NCBI RefSeq assembly: GCF_036010505.1
Contig: NZ_CP108569.1
Coordinates: 1 to 64,000, forward strand
Reading direction: 5' to 3'
Length of the DNA stretch: 64,000 nucleotides
DNA from: Streptomyces sp. NBC_01197
GTDB lineage: Bacteria; Actinomycetota; Actinomycetes; Streptomycetales; Streptomycetaceae
The notes below the pieces were generated by a model. That model was not told where the DNA came from, did not search any database, and saw nothing but the letters and a program-made list of their open reading frames with translations. Positions 50,906 to 60,417 of the stretch are shown piece after piece. Each line of letters begins with the position of its first letter. The first letter of the stretch is position 1. Position numbers and translations under genes: made by a program.

Positions 50906-51640
50906 GTGAAAATTGGGGTTATTGGAACTGGGCCGATCGGGACGACACTGGCGCGCAGGTTCAGCGCCGGCGGACACGACGTCGCGGTCGCCAACTCTCG
51001 GGGACCCGAGACGATCGATGCCGAGACACTGGAATTCGGGGCGCATGCGGTGACCGCGGCCAACGCCGCTCAGGGCAAGGACGTCATCGTTCTGTCCATC
51101 CCGTTCGGGCGAATCCCGGCGGTGGCTCCGCTGTTCGCCTCCGTACCCGACCAGACCGTAGTCATCGACACCTCCAACTACTTTCCCCACCGGGATGGCG
51201 CCATCGAGGCGGTGGACAACGGCCAAGTGGAAAGCCTGTGGGTCACCGAGCAGCTGGGGCGGCCCGTGGTCAAGGCGTGGAACGCCGTACTGTCACAAAC
51301 GCTCGAGGTCATGGACGCTCCCGCGGGCACCCCGGACCGCATCGCACTGCCGGTCGCGGCAGACTCCGAAGAGGCGCGGCGTGTGGGCATGCGCCTGGTG
51401 GACGAATCCGGATTCGACCCCTTCGACGCCGGTACTCTGGCCGACTCCTGGCGCCAGCAGCCGATGATGCCCGTCTACTGCACCGAACTGGACTTGAAGG
51501 ACCTGGAGAAGGCCCTCAACGCGGCCGACCGGGACGCGGCCCCGCACGTCCGGGACCGCATGCTGGAGCGCGTCCTCGAGTTCACCTCCACGCCCACGCG
51601 GGAGCAGCTCCTCGAGCTGAACCGCTCCGTCCACCGTTGA
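50906..51640 (+). CDS. NADPH-dependent F420 reductase-like oxidoreductase (paralogue)
   Basis: This 244-residue Rossmann protein is closely related to the one at 5657: VIGTGPIGTTLARRFS, VVIDTSNYF, VKAWNAVLSQ, DESGFDPFDAGTLADSW and VYCTELDL are shared or near-shared. Start: GTG at 50906 behind GAAAGGGA. It follows the decayed TetR, in the same order as at the 4983-6394 locus. It is intact, and with the repressor relic upstream it may be expressed constitutively or be under trans control. Confidence 0.83.
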   Translation: MKIGVIGTGPIGTTLARRFSAGGHDVAVANSRGPETIDAETLEFGAHAVTAANAAQGKDVIVLSIPFGRIPAVAPLFASVPDQTVVIDTSNYFPHRDGAIEAVDNGQVESLWVTEQLGRPVVKAWNAVLSQTLEVMDAPAGTPDRIALPVAADSEEARRVGMRLVDESGFDPFDAGTLADSWRQQPMMPVYCTELDLKDLEKALNAADRDAAPHVRDRMLERVLEFTSTPTREQLLELNRSVHR

Positions 51641-51719
51641 GCACACGGGCCACGGCCCCACAACAGGGCCGCAGTTGAACTATCACAATCACCTTCTTCG
51701 TAGCCCCGAACGCCAGCGC

Positions 51720-51896
51720 AAGGCCCACTCCTCACGCCGCATTCGCGTCGAGCACGGCATTGGGCACCTCAAGAACTGGCGGGCCCTCGCCCGCCACCAC
51801 GGCCGCCGCAAGCACATGAGTGACATCATCCAAGCCGTCGCCGGACTGCTCTCCCACCAGCAGACCGCCACCATCGCCAGCAGCGTGCGCATGTGA
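51720..51896 (+). pseudogene. Transposase C-terminal fragment (IS5-like DDE family)
   Basis: The frame encodes RRIRVEHGIGHLKNWRALA and MSDIIQAVAGLLSHQQTA, the final segment of IS5-type DDE transposases, including the last Glu of the triad in VEHGIGHLKNW. The N-terminal three quarters are absent and no terminal repeats were recognised. Confidence 0.72.
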
Positions 51897-52081
51897 ACAC
51901 GACGGCCAAACCTCGGCCCTCGACGTGCCACCGCCAACCATGCACGACCTCGTTAGGGTGCAGAAGATGCGCTCGACCAAGAGCGGCGATGGTTCGACCC
52001 TGCGGCCTCATCGCATCGGAAACCTCACATACCGGCTCAACCATGCATACTGAACGTAATGGTCATTGGCTGGAGGTGCGC

Positions 52082-54490
52082 ATGATGCGGTCCTCACCCT
52101 GGCGCGGAGACGCCTGGCCGTCCGTGTTCGGCGAGATCGCGACGGTCGTGATCGACGCTCAAGGCACTGTGCTGTGCTGGTCCCGCGCGGCCGAGGAACT
52201 GCTGGAACGGACGGCGGCGGAAGTCTGCGGGAAGCCGGCCGAGGACCTGCTCGCCGACACCTCCGAGTGGTGTTGCCGGGATGAGGCCGAGGAGACCGGG
52301 ATTCCGCACGCGGGGCGGGCACTGCTGCGGCACCGCTCCGGTGACGTAGTCGAGGTCGCCTTCCAGGTATCGCCGCTGCCGGCCTCCTCGCTTCTCGTCC
52401 TGGCCGCCCCCGCCCGCCGCGTGATCGACTGGGAGCAGGGTGCAGCCTTGCTGCGTGCGCTATTCGCTCAGGACCAAATCGGGATCGGCATCCATGACTC
52501 GGACCTGACCGTCGTGCGGACCAACATCACACCCGACATGTTCGGCGGCATCGGTCTGTCCATCGGCGGCCGTCTGGCGGACGTGATGTCCCCGCAGGAC
52601 GCCGAGGGCGCCGAGGCGGCACTGCGCCGGGTACTCGATACGGGTGTGCCGCTGGTCAGGCACGAGCAGTGGATGGGCTCGCCGCAGATTCCCGGGGGGC
52701 GGTGGTCCGCGCTGTCCGCATTCCGGCTGGATGATGCCCAGGGACGCGCTAGTGGGGTGGCCGCGCTCTGCACAGATGTCACCGGGCAGCAGCGGCCCCG
52801 CCGCGAGCTGGAGCTGCGATATCAGGCCTCGGTCCAGATCGGCGCTTCCCTCGACGTCAAGCACACGGCCCAGGACCTAGTGGATGTCCTCGTTCCGGCC
52901 TTCGGGGACTTGGCCTATGCGGCTCTGGCAGAGGCCGTGCTCGAAGGCGAGGAGCCCCCCAAGATCCGTGGCGGAGGAGAATTGCACCTGCGCATGGCCT
53001 CGGTGGCTTCGGCCTCCGGTCCCTGGCCGGCCGCGCTCATTCAGCCCGGTGAGGTATTTCCCCCATGGCCGGACCACCCTGTGGTGCGCGGCTACCAGCG
53101 CGGCGAGGCCGTCATCCTTGACCGGGCGAGCTATGTCGATGCATTCGGTACCCCGGAAATTCTCGGCAGGTTCGTCCCCGAGGGTGGGCACTCGGTTGTT
53201 TGCGCCGCTCTGTTCACGCGCGGCCTGCTGCTCGGCTCCATCGACGTCTGGCGCACCGAGCAGCGCGAACCCTTCGACCAGCAGGACGCGGAGCTGCTGG
53301 CCGAGATCGCCTCCCGGGCGGCGCTGAGCGTGGACAACGCCCGCCGCTACACCCGCGAACACCGAGCGGCCGTCGCCCTCCAGCAGCGCCTGCTCCCGCA
53401 GGCCACCACCGACTCCCTGGCGGCGGACACCGCGGGGGTGTACCTGCCCGCCGGGGGCGGCGCCGAGATCGGCGGCGACTGGTTCGACGTGATCTCGCTG
53501 CCCTCATTGAGATGCGCCTTCGTCGTCGGCGACGTTATCGGCCACGGCCTGCCCTCCACTGCCACCATGGGCCGGCTGCGTGCCGCTATTCAGACCCTGG
53601 CCGATCTGGAGCTCGATCCCACCGAACTACTCACCCACCTGGACGACCTTGTCAGCCGACTTGCCACCGAGGCCGGCCCCGAACAGCAGGACACGATCGG
53701 GGCTACGTGTCTGTATGCCCTATACGACCCCGTCACCGGCTGCTGCACCCTGGCCTCCGCCGGTCACCCGCCGCCCATTCTTCTCCGGCCGGACGGCACC
53801 GCCCGCGTCCTTGAGGAGCTCTCCCCGGGGCCACCGCTGGGAGTTGGTGGCATGCCCTTCGAAACCACCACGATCGACTTGGCCCCCGGCAGCATCCTCG
53901 CCCTGTACACAGACGGGCTGATCGCACGAGCCGATCACGACGTGGACGCCGGTCAGCGGTACCTGACCGAACGCCTGGCAGCGCACTACCGCCCAGACGG
54001 CCCCCTGCAGGAGACCGGCCGCGCTCTGCTCGCCGAAGCCGCCGACAGTCCGTCACGCGACGACATCGCCCTGCTCCTGGCCCGCACCCGCGTCCTGCCG
54101 CCGCAGGCCACCGCCGCCTGGGAGTTCCAGGCCGACCCCGCCGTCGTCACCGATGCCCGCGAGGCCACCCTCCAGCAGCTCGCCGCCTGGGGGATGGACG
54201 ACCTGGCCTTCACCACCGAACTGGTGGTCAGTGAACTGGTCACCAACGCCATCCGTTACGCCGGCGGCCCCATCGGCCTGCGCCTGATCCACGACGTCAC
54301 CACGCTCATCTGCGAGGTCACTGACCCCAGCAATACCCAGCCCCGCCTGCGCCGGGCCCGCTGGGCCGACGAGAGTGGCCGTGGCCTGTTCCTCATCGCC
54401 CAACTCACCTCGCGTTGGGGCAGCCGCTACGACCAATCCGGCAAGACCATCTGGGCGGAGCAGCTCTTGCCGCTCGCCACCGCGACGTAG
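52082..54490 (+). CDS. PAS-PAS-GAF-SpoIIE (PP2C)-HATPase multidomain phosphatase
   Basis: This 802-residue signalling protein has two PAS-like domains (about 10-110 and 120-240, with VVIDAQGTVLCWSRAAEELL) and a GAF domain (about 250-410). A SpoIIE/PP2C phosphatase follows (about 430-650: GAEIGGDWFDVISL, FVVGDVIGHGLPSTA, ALYTDGLIARAD, SRDDIALLLA), then a C-terminal RsbW-type ATPase (TELVVSELVTNAIRYAGG, DESGRGLFLIAQLT). It senses a signal and dephosphorylates or phosphorylates anti-anti-sigma factors. Start: ATG at 52082 behind GGAGG; longer frames lack a ribosome site. No partner rsbV or sigma gene is adjacent, as is common in Streptomyces. Confidence 0.88.
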   Translation: MMRSSPWRGDAWPSVFGEIATVVIDAQGTVLCWSRAAEELLERTAAEVCGKPAEDLLADTSEWCCRDEAEETGIPHAGRALLRHRSGDVVEVAFQVSPLPASSLLVLAAPARRVIDWEQGAALLRALFAQDQIGIGIHDSDLTVVRTNITPDMFGGIGLSIGGRLADVMSPQDAEGAEAALRRVLDTGVPLVRHEQWMGSPQIPGGRWSALSAFRLDDAQGRASGVAALCTDVTGQQRPRRELELRYQASVQIGASLDVKHTAQDLVDVLVPAFGDLAYAALAEAVLEGEEPPKIRGGGELHLRMASVASASGPWPAALIQPGEVFPPWPDHPVVRGYQRGEAVILDRASYVDAFGTPEILGRFVPEGGHSVVCAALFTRGLLLGSIDVWRTEQREPFDQQDAELLAEIASRAALSVDNARRYTREHRAAVALQQRLLPQATTDSLAADTAGVYLPAGGGAEIGGDWFDVISLPSLRCAFVVGDVIGHGLPSTATMGRLRAAIQTLADLELDPTELLTHLDDLVSRLATEAGPEQQDTIGATCLYALYDPVTGCCTLASAGHPPPILLRPDGTARVLEELSPGPPLGVGGMPFETTTIDLAPGSILALYTDGLIARADHDVDAGQRYLTERLAAHYRPDGPLQETGRALLAEAADSPSRDDIALLLARTRVLPPQATAAWEFQADPAVVTDAREATLQQLAAWGMDDLAFTTELVVSELVTNAIRYAGGPIGLRLIHDVTTLICEVTDPSNTQPRLRRARWADESGRGLFLIAQLTSRWGSRYDQSGKTIWAEQLLPLATAT

Positions 54491-54627
54491 CACGGCGGAT
54501 CTCGCGCGCGCCGGGGGCCGTTGGAAACGGATTTGCTGAGCAGGCCCCTCGCCGACAGCTTGACATACAGCCGTACTTCTGTGTTTCTGCTGGTCAACTC
54601 CCTGGCGGTGGAGAGTCTAGTGCCGGA

Positions 54628-55461
54628 TCAGGCAACGTTTGCCCTGTCGACGACGGCGCGTAGACGCTGGTCGTCGGCGTGGCGGTTTCGCCAGATGATG
54701 TAGCGGCGGATCATGCTGCCCTGTTCCTTGTGGTCGACGTGCTCCGTGCCGTCGAGGGTGAAGTAGCGCAGGGCCGTGAACTGGGCCTCGATGCGGTTGA
54801 GCCAGGAGCTGTTGGTCGGGGTGTAGGCCATCTCGACGTTGTTCGCCGCAGCCCAGGTGCCGACCCGCTGGCACTTCTTCGTGGTCAGGTGCGGGGAGAA
54901 GTTGTCTAATGATCGCGAGCCGCACCTCGGGCGGGTAGAGGCTGCGCAGGTAGCGGCAGAACTCCAGGAACTGCGTCCGCCTCTTGATCGGCTTGATGTG
55001 GCCATAGAGCTTGTCCTTGCCCAGGTCCAGGGCCGCGAACAGGTGGCACACCCCGCCGTAGCAGTTGTAGGTCGCCCGCCGCCTGCGGCGCGGTTCACGG
55101 TCGGGGTCCTTATGCTTGCCACCGCGTTCGGCCCACTGCCGACCCGGATGCGGCATCAGATTGAGGGGCCCGAACTCGTCTATGCAGAAGAAGGCTTCGG
55201 GCTCGCCGTCCTCTGGTATGACCTCCTTGTCGGCGACGGCGTAGAGGTGCTCGACGCGTGCCTTCTTGGCCGCGTAGTCGGGGTCGCGGGAGGTCTTCCA
55301 GGTCTTCAGGCGTTGAAAGGAGACGCCTTCCTCGCGGAGCAGGATGCGCAGGCCCTCGTGGCTGATGTCGTCGACCACCCCCTCGGCAACCAGGAAGTCC
55401 GCCAGCTTGGTCAGACTCCAGGTCGAGAACGGCAGGTCGTGCTCAGTCGGCTTGGACTTGG
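54628..55461 (-). pseudogene. IS630-family transposase, C-terminal part (also frameshifted)
   Basis: Read on the - strand from 55461: SKPTEHDLPFSTWSLTKLAD, GLRILLREEGVSFQRLKTWK, the catalytic FCIDEFGPLNLMPHPG, and RRRRRATYNCYGG. Near 54905 a small deletion shifts the frame; the rest (LDNFSPHLTTKKC, NSSWLNRIEAQFTALRYF, LRAVVDRANVA) ends at 54628. So there are two independent lesions, this frameshift and the IS21-family insertion. Confidence 0.88.
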
Positions 55462-55585
55462 TGTCGGCGTACAGGTGATCGTGCACCATCTCGTACGGAT
55501 GAGAGTGCACCAAAGTTGATGCGGTGGCGGGTGGGTCCCGCGAGTGTTCTGTCATCGGTCACGGGGTGGTAGAGGGGAGGCTGAG

Positions 55586-57004
55586 GTGGTCTTGGACCCG
55601 CATCGCTGGCTGGAGTTGAGGCGGTTTCGCGGTCTGTACGAGTCCGGTGCGATGAGCCTGCGGGAGATCGCGAAGGAGACCGGGCTGAACCGTCGCACGG
55701 TCACGAAATACTTGTCGGGCGAGGCTCCCGTCGCGCCGCCGAAGCGCACGGCCGAGGGCCGACAGCAGCGACGGGCGGTCGACGAGGTGGCGCCGCTGAT
55801 CGACGCGATGCTCAGGTCAGAGATCCTTTTGAAGGCATCGGTGATCCACGAGCGTCTGGCGTCGGAGTACGGGGTCACCATCAATTACCAGCGGGTCAAG
55901 ATCTATCTTCAGGAGGCCCGGCCCCGGATTGCCGAGGATCTCGGTATTAGTCCGGGTGAACTGGCGGGTCTGCATCGCCGGTTCGAGGTAGTCCCGGGCG
56001 CCCAGGCCCAGTGCGACTGGGGCGATGAGGGCAAGATCCTCGCCCACGTGGGGATCCCGAAGGTCTACTCGTTCCATATGACTCTGTCGTACTCGCGTGA
56101 TCCGTTCTGCTGCTTCACCACCAGCCAGGATCTGGCGAGCTTCTTCGATTGCCATCGGCAGGCGTTCGCGCACTTCGGCGGGGTGCCGATGACGATCGTC
56201 TACGACCGCACCAAGACCGTCGTGCGCCGGCACGTCGCACCGGGCGAGGCGGTCCCGCTGCACCCGGAAGCGGTCGCGTTCGCCGGGCACTACGACTTCG
56301 ATATCGATGTCCTGGCCGCCTATCGGCCGACAGGGAAGGGCCGGGTCGAACGGCAAGTGCTGATCGTCCGAGACCACGTGCTGTCCGGACGGGCCTTCTC
56401 CTCGATCCAGGAGATGAATGCCGCCTTCGCCGCCTGGGTGCCGCTGCGGAGGGCGAAGGTGCACGGCACCCACGGCGAGGTCATCGGGCACCGGGCCGTG
56501 CGCGATCATGTGGCCCTGCGGCCGCCGCCGCCGACTCCGTATGTGGTCGCCCAGCGGCATCTGCGGCACGTCGGCAAGGACTGCCTGGTCGCCTTCGACG
56601 CGAACCTCTACTCGGTGCCAGCCCGCAAGGTCCGCCCCCGTCAACTGGTCGAGGTCCGGGCCACGAAGTCGCAGATCAGCCTGCACTCCACCGTCCCCGA
56701 CGCCAGCGGCGGGACCCTCTTGGCTGTCCATCCGCGGGCAGTCGGCCGCGGCGCGCGTGTCGTCGACGAGAAGCACTGGGACGGCCTGCCCAAGGGCGAC
56801 AACCGGCGCGTCACCACCGGCGACGTGGTCCCCCGGCCTCGCCATGACCAGCCACTGGGCCTCGAAGCCGGCCCGCTGCAAGCCCTGTTGAACCGGGCCG
56901 CAGCCGCCAGCGTCGAAGTTGGCCGCCGCCCGCTGTCCGTCTATGACGAACTGACCGGCACCCGCCCCTTCTCCACCCACCGCGCGACGAAGGAACGCTC
57001 TTGA
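55586..57004 (+). CDS. istA: IS21-family transposase IstA
   Basis: This 472-residue transposase has an N-terminal HTH (GAMSLREIAKETGLNRRTVT, residues 20-40). A DDE core includes QAQCDWGDEG (first Asp), TIVYDRTKTVV (second Asp) and PTGKGRVERQV (Glu). The C-terminal beta-barrel region is RHVGKDCLVAFDANLYSVPA. Start: GTG at 55586 behind GGGGAGG. Its stop overlaps the istB start (TTGA). It appears intact. Confidence 0.9.
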   Translation: MVLDPHRWLELRRFRGLYESGAMSLREIAKETGLNRRTVTKYLSGEAPVAPPKRTAEGRQQRRAVDEVAPLIDAMLRSEILLKASVIHERLASEYGVTINYQRVKIYLQEARPRIAEDLGISPGELAGLHRRFEVVPGAQAQCDWGDEGKILAHVGIPKVYSFHMTLSYSRDPFCCFTTSQDLASFFDCHRQAFAHFGGVPMTIVYDRTKTVVRRHVAPGEAVPLHPEAVAFAGHYDFDIDVLAAYRPTGKGRVERQVLIVRDHVLSGRAFSSIQEMNAAFAAWVPLRRAKVHGTHGEVIGHRAVRDHVALRPPPPTPYVVAQRHLRHVGKDCLVAFDANLYSVPARKVRPRQLVEVRATKSQISLHSTVPDASGGTLLAVHPRAVGRGARVVDEKHWDGLPKGDNRRVTTGDVVPRPRHDQPLGLEAGPLQALLNRAAAASVEVGRRPLSVYDELTGTRPFSTHRATKERS

Positions 57005-57771
57005 GCCAGCTGACCGGCAACCGCATCCGCACCACGGCCGGCAAGCTCGGCCTGCCCCATCTCGCGGAGACAATCAACGAGTTCACCCGCCGGGCCGACG
57101 AGGCGAAGATGGGTTACCTCGACTTCCTCGACCTGGTCCTCTCCGAGGAACTCGCGGTCCGCGACGACCGTCGCTTCCGCCAAGGGCTGCGGACCTCGAA
57201 GCTGCCGCACCACAAGACGCTCGATGAGTACGACTTCTCCTTCCAGCCCGACCTCGACCCCCGCAAGGTCAAAGACCTCGCCACCCTCTCGTTCGTCGAG
57301 GCCAAGGCCAACGCGGCCCTGCTGGGCCCGCCGGGAGTCGGCAAGACGCACATCGCCGTCGCCCTGGCCGTCGCGGCCTGCCGGGCCGGCTACTCGATCT
57401 ACTTCACGACCCTCGACGACATGGTCCGTCACCTCAAGACCGCCGAGGCCGCCGGACGGCTGGTCAATAAGCTCGGCACCTACCTGCGGCCCAGCGTCCT
57501 CGTGGTCGACGAAGTCGGCTACCAACCCCTCGAACGCGCGGAAGCGAACCTGGTCTTCCAGGTGATCTCCAAGCGCTACGAGAAGGGCTCGGTCATCCTG
57601 ACCTCGAACAAGACCTTCAGCGAGTGGGGTCAGGTCTTCGGCGACGAGGTCCTCGCCACCGCCATCCTCGACCGCCTCCTCCACCACTGCGAAGTCGTCT
57701 CTATCAACGGCAACAGCTACCGGCTCAAGAACCGGCTCCAGGCCATCGAGCGGGACACAGACGTGGCCTGA
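57001..57771 (+). CDS. istB: IS21-family ATP-binding helper protein IstB
   Basis: This 256-residue AAA+ ATPase of the DnaC/IstB type has Walker A LLGPPGVGKTHIAVALA, Walker B VLVVDEVGY, the sensor segment SVILTSNKTFSEWG and a C-terminal arginine-rich part. It recruits and activates IstA at the target. It starts with TTG at 57001, overlapping the end of istA, the usual IS21 arrangement. It appears intact, so the element may still be active. Confidence 0.9.
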   Translation: MSQLTGNRIRTTAGKLGLPHLAETINEFTRRADEAKMGYLDFLDLVLSEELAVRDDRRFRQGLRTSKLPHHKTLDEYDFSFQPDLDPRKVKDLATLSFVEAKANAALLGPPGVGKTHIAVALAVAACRAGYSIYFTTLDDMVRHLKTAEAAGRLVNKLGTYLRPSVLVVDEVGYQPLERAEANLVFQVISKRYEKGSVILTSNKTFSEWGQVFGDEVLATAILDRLLHHCEVVSINGNSYRLKNRLQAIERDTDVA

Positions 57772-57866
57772 GCGACCAGGAGGCCAATCGCAGAAGGTGA
57801 GCGAACGTGCCGACCACATCACAAATAGGACCCAGCTTGTCCTAGATCCCTAATACCGTCCCGCCC

Positions 57867-58253
57867 ATGAGCCATGAAGACACGTCAGCATCCACGTTCC
57901 GCTACTCGGCTGTCACCTTCGACTGCCCTGACCCCGCTGAGCTGGCCCACTTCTACGGAAAGGCCCTCGGCCTGCCTGTGGTCCTCTCCACCGAGGATTT
58001 CATCCTGCTCGGCCGAGAGGGAGCTGCAGGACTGGGATTCAACCGGCTCACCGACTACCGCCGCCCCACTTGGCCGGATCCCTCCCAGGAGAAGCAGGCC
58101 CATATAGAACTAGGCGTCGACGACTTGGACGCCGCTCAGGCTCGCCTGCTCGCTCTGGGAGCCGTCAAGCCCGAATTCCAGCCGGACCCCGACCGGTGGC
58201 GGGTCCTGCTGGATCCCGCAGGCCACCCGTTCTGCATCTCCACCCTGGTCTGA
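57867..58253 (+). CDS. VOC (glyoxalase/bleomycin-resistance-type) passenger protein
   Basis: This 128-residue protein has a single VOC fold: SAVTFDCPDPAELAHFYGKA, EDFILLGREG, QKQAHIELGVDDLDAAQARL-like core (AHIELGVDDLD) and VLLDPAGHPFCI. VOC proteins of this length act as drug-binding resistance proteins, lyases or isomerases. It lies inside the ends of the IS21-family element, 96 bp after istB, with its own start at 57867. The sequence TCCTAGATCCCTAATACCG just before it may hold a promoter. It is a cargo gene; its substrate is unknown. Confidence 0.82.
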   Translation: MSHEDTSASTFRYSAVTFDCPDPAELAHFYGKALGLPVVLSTEDFILLGREGAAGLGFNRLTDYRRPTWPDPSQEKQAHIELGVDDLDAAQARLLALGAVKPEFQPDPDRWRVLLDPAGHPFCISTLV

Positions 58254-58330
58254 GCACGACCGTCCCTCTGAGACTGGTGCACATTTCTCCGTACTTGGTG
58301 GAGCACTCAGAACAGTACGGGGACACTTGG

Positions 58331-58628
58331 CAATCTTCTTGATCTCGCAGCGCTCGGGCAGCGTGAAGATCTTCGGCCGTCCGCCCTTGTACTTCGGGTA
58401 GAGCGAGTGGAAGCCGTCGGTGTTGAAGTTGTGGATCACATCGCGGACCCGGTCGTCGCTGGTGAACGACACCTCAGCGATCCTCGCCACTGGCATGCCC
58501 TGCGCGGACAGCAGCACCATCTGAGCCCGCCGCCAGGTCACCACCGACCCAGTGCCCCTGCGGATGATCCGCAGCAGACGCCGCCCCTCGTCATCATCGC
58601 TCTCACGGACCCGCACACGTTCAGCCAC
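58331..58628 (-). pseudogene. IS630-family transposase, N-terminal part
   Basis: Read on the - strand this is the DNA-binding half of the split transposase: LLRIIRRGTGSVVTWRRAQM, MPVARIAEVSFTSDDRVRDV and GGRPKIFTLPERCEIKKIAK, with CTTGG of the target duplication directly after. The frame continues in the segment ending at 55461 once the IS21-family element is removed. Confidence 0.87.
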
Positions 58629-58787
58629 ACGACCATTTTGGCCAACCGATACCGCTCGGCGCAGCAACCAGACGACACGTCACAACGAGGCGAACGTTGC
58701 CTGACGCGGCACTAAACACTACACCACACCGGAGGTCTTCGCCTTCGATCAAGACCCCCGTGTCAACAACGTCCGTGATCAATACAT

Positions 58788-60263
58788 CTAGTCCGTGTCC
58801 GTGTTTCCCGCCGGGTGGTGGTCGATCCAGGACAGGCTGCCTCGTTCGAGGCGGTGGCGGGCGCGGGTGACTGCTACGTAGGCGAGGCGGGCTTCGGTGT
58901 CGTCGATGGGCCCTGGCAGCGGCCTGCCCTGGTCGTCCTTTTCCTCGCTGTCTTTGGGCGGGTGGAAGTCGTCGGCGATGCGTACGTTCGGCCATTCGCG
59001 CCCTTTGGCTTTGTGGGCGGTGGTCACGGTGACCTGGGCATGGTGTTCGTCGACGAGGTGGCCGATGGCGGTGAGGATCGCGTCTGCCCCGTGCTGGTCG
59101 ATGAGATCGACCAGGGGTTTCAGGTCGCCGCCGGTGGGGTCGCGGTCGGCGTAGTCCTGGAGCTCTCCCCAGGAGCGGAAGAGGATGAGTTCGGGGTGGC
59201 GGGTAGGGCGGCCATCTTTGAGGGCGCGGGCGGCGTGGGCGAGGGCTTGCAGGGATTTTCCGCCGCCGGCGAGGGCGACGCGGTGGCCGGTGTCGAGGAG
59301 GTTCATGACGTGGGTGATGGTGCCCACGTTGGTCCGGCACAAGATGGCGTCAGGCTGGGGCACGTCGGTGAGTTCGGTGGGGACGGTGTCGGAGCCCTGA
59401 AGTCGGATGGGGGCGTCGGCGATGGTGAGCCACCGGTTGGCTTCGGCTGCCAGGCGGGGGCCGAAGCGGAAGGACCGGGAGAGAGTCAGGGGGGTGCCGT
59501 TGAAGCCGGTCATGACGTCCTTGGCGCCGCGCCAGCCGTAGATGGCCTGGGCGGAGTCGCCGACCATGACGAGCTGGGCGTGGGCACGCTGGGCGTTGAA
59601 GGCCTGCTCGACAACGGGGTTGGTGTCCTGGGCTTCGTCGAGGAGGAGGTAGTCCGCGTCGATCTTGGGTTCGGTGAGGGCCCAGATCTTGAGGTAGTGG
59701 TCGTGTCCGAAGCTCACGGCGCCGTGTTCAGGGTGCTGGAGATCGGCCCATGCCTTGTGTGCGAAGGGCAGGACAGCGTCCGCCAGTTGGGTATAGCCCT
59801 GTCCTTCGAGGCCGCGGAGTTGGGGGATGTGGCGGCGGGTGATGACGGGGTCGGCTGAGTGGCAGAAGCGGGTCACGGCGTGCAGGGCGGCGTAGGACAG
59901 GGCTGCGGGGGTGATGTCGTGGTCCCCGATGCGCAGGGGCTGGGTGATGCCCAGGGCCCGGCCGGCTCTCCAGCCGCTTTGGCGGGGGCCGTTGAGGCGG
60001 GGCAGGTAGCGGTGGCCGGTGGCGGCGAAGGCCAGCGCGTGGGTGGTCTTACACGTGACGGTACGCGGGAATCGGGAGGTTGCGGCGGTGGCGATGTCCT
60101 TGCTGAAGGCGAGGTAGCGGCCGCGGCGAGGGGTGGCGGCAGCGAGCAGGGCCAGGGTGGAGGTCTTTCCGGTACCGGCGCCTGCCTGAAGGGCAAGGTG
60201 CTGGCCGGCACGGAAGGCGTCAGCGGCTGCGACCTGTTCGTCGGTGGGCTTCAGCACGGGCAC
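58788..60263 (-). CDS. UvrD/Rep-type superfamily 1 DNA helicase
   Basis: This 491-residue helicase has Walker A (ALQAGAGTGKTSTLALLA), the DEAQD box (DYLLLDEAQDTNPVVEQAF), motif III (LVMVGDSAQAIYGWRGA), motif IV (LSRSFRFG) and the C-terminal TTAHKAKGREWPNVRIADDF and LAYVAVTRARHRL. It is shorter than housekeeping UvrD (about 700 residues), as in small helicases found on actinomycete plasmids and chromosome ends. A role in repair or in replicon maintenance is likely. It starts with GTG at 60263, preceded by ATGGAG. Confidence 0.87.
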   Translation of the reverse strand: MPVLKPTDEQVAAADAFRAGQHLALQAGAGTGKTSTLALLAAATPRRGRYLAFSKDIATAATSRFPRTVTCKTTHALAFAATGHRYLPRLNGPRQSGWRAGRALGITQPLRIGDHDITPAALSYAALHAVTRFCHSADPVITRRHIPQLRGLEGQGYTQLADAVLPFAHKAWADLQHPEHGAVSFGHDHYLKIWALTEPKIDADYLLLDEAQDTNPVVEQAFNAQRAHAQLVMVGDSAQAIYGWRGAKDVMTGFNGTPLTLSRSFRFGPRLAAEANRWLTIADAPIRLQGSDTVPTELTDVPQPDAILCRTNVGTITHVMNLLDTGHRVALAGGGKSLQALAHAARALKDGRPTRHPELILFRSWGELQDYADRDPTGGDLKPLVDLIDQHGADAILTAIGHLVDEHHAQVTVTTAHKAKGREWPNVRIADDFHPPKDSEEKDDQGRPLPGPIDDTEARLAYVAVTRARHRLERGSLSWIDHHPAGNTDTD

Positions 60264-60417
60264 TCCATGAAACGGATCGGTTCAAGGACGCGAACCGCGG
60301 CCGCCGGAATCGGCCGTGGCTGACGGCCCGGCTCGCTCGGGCCCGGCGAAGCAGAACCGATCCTGTGCGGGGACATGTCCTGGTCGGGGCGAGCGGAAGC
60401 TCGTGGGGTGGTGCGGG

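Larger units (their letters stand above)
55462..58325 (+). mobile_element. IS21-family element (2,864 bp) carrying a VOC gene
   Basis: It begins TGTCGGCGTACAGG and ends with the complement of TGTCCCCGTACTG. Both ends carry further internal repeats (CTCGTACGGATGAGAGTGCACC at the left, AGTACGGAGAAATGTGCACC at the right on the other strand). It is flanked by a 5-bp duplication CTTGG (55457-55461 and 58326-58330). It encodes IstA, IstB and, between istB and the right end, a VOC-domain protein, which is not part of the IS21 core. Confidence 0.88.
54620..58712 (-). mobile_element. IS630-family element (about 1,224 bp) interrupted by an IS21-family element
   Basis: The left end GTGCCGGATCAGGCAACGTT at 54620 and the right end, read on the - strand from 58712, GTGCCGCGTCAGGCAACGTT, form the inverted repeats. 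TA duplications lie at 54618-54619 and 58713-58714. Removing 55462-58325 and one copy of CTTGG rejoins the transposase frame exactly (EIKKIAK + SKPTEH). Confidence 0.9.
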
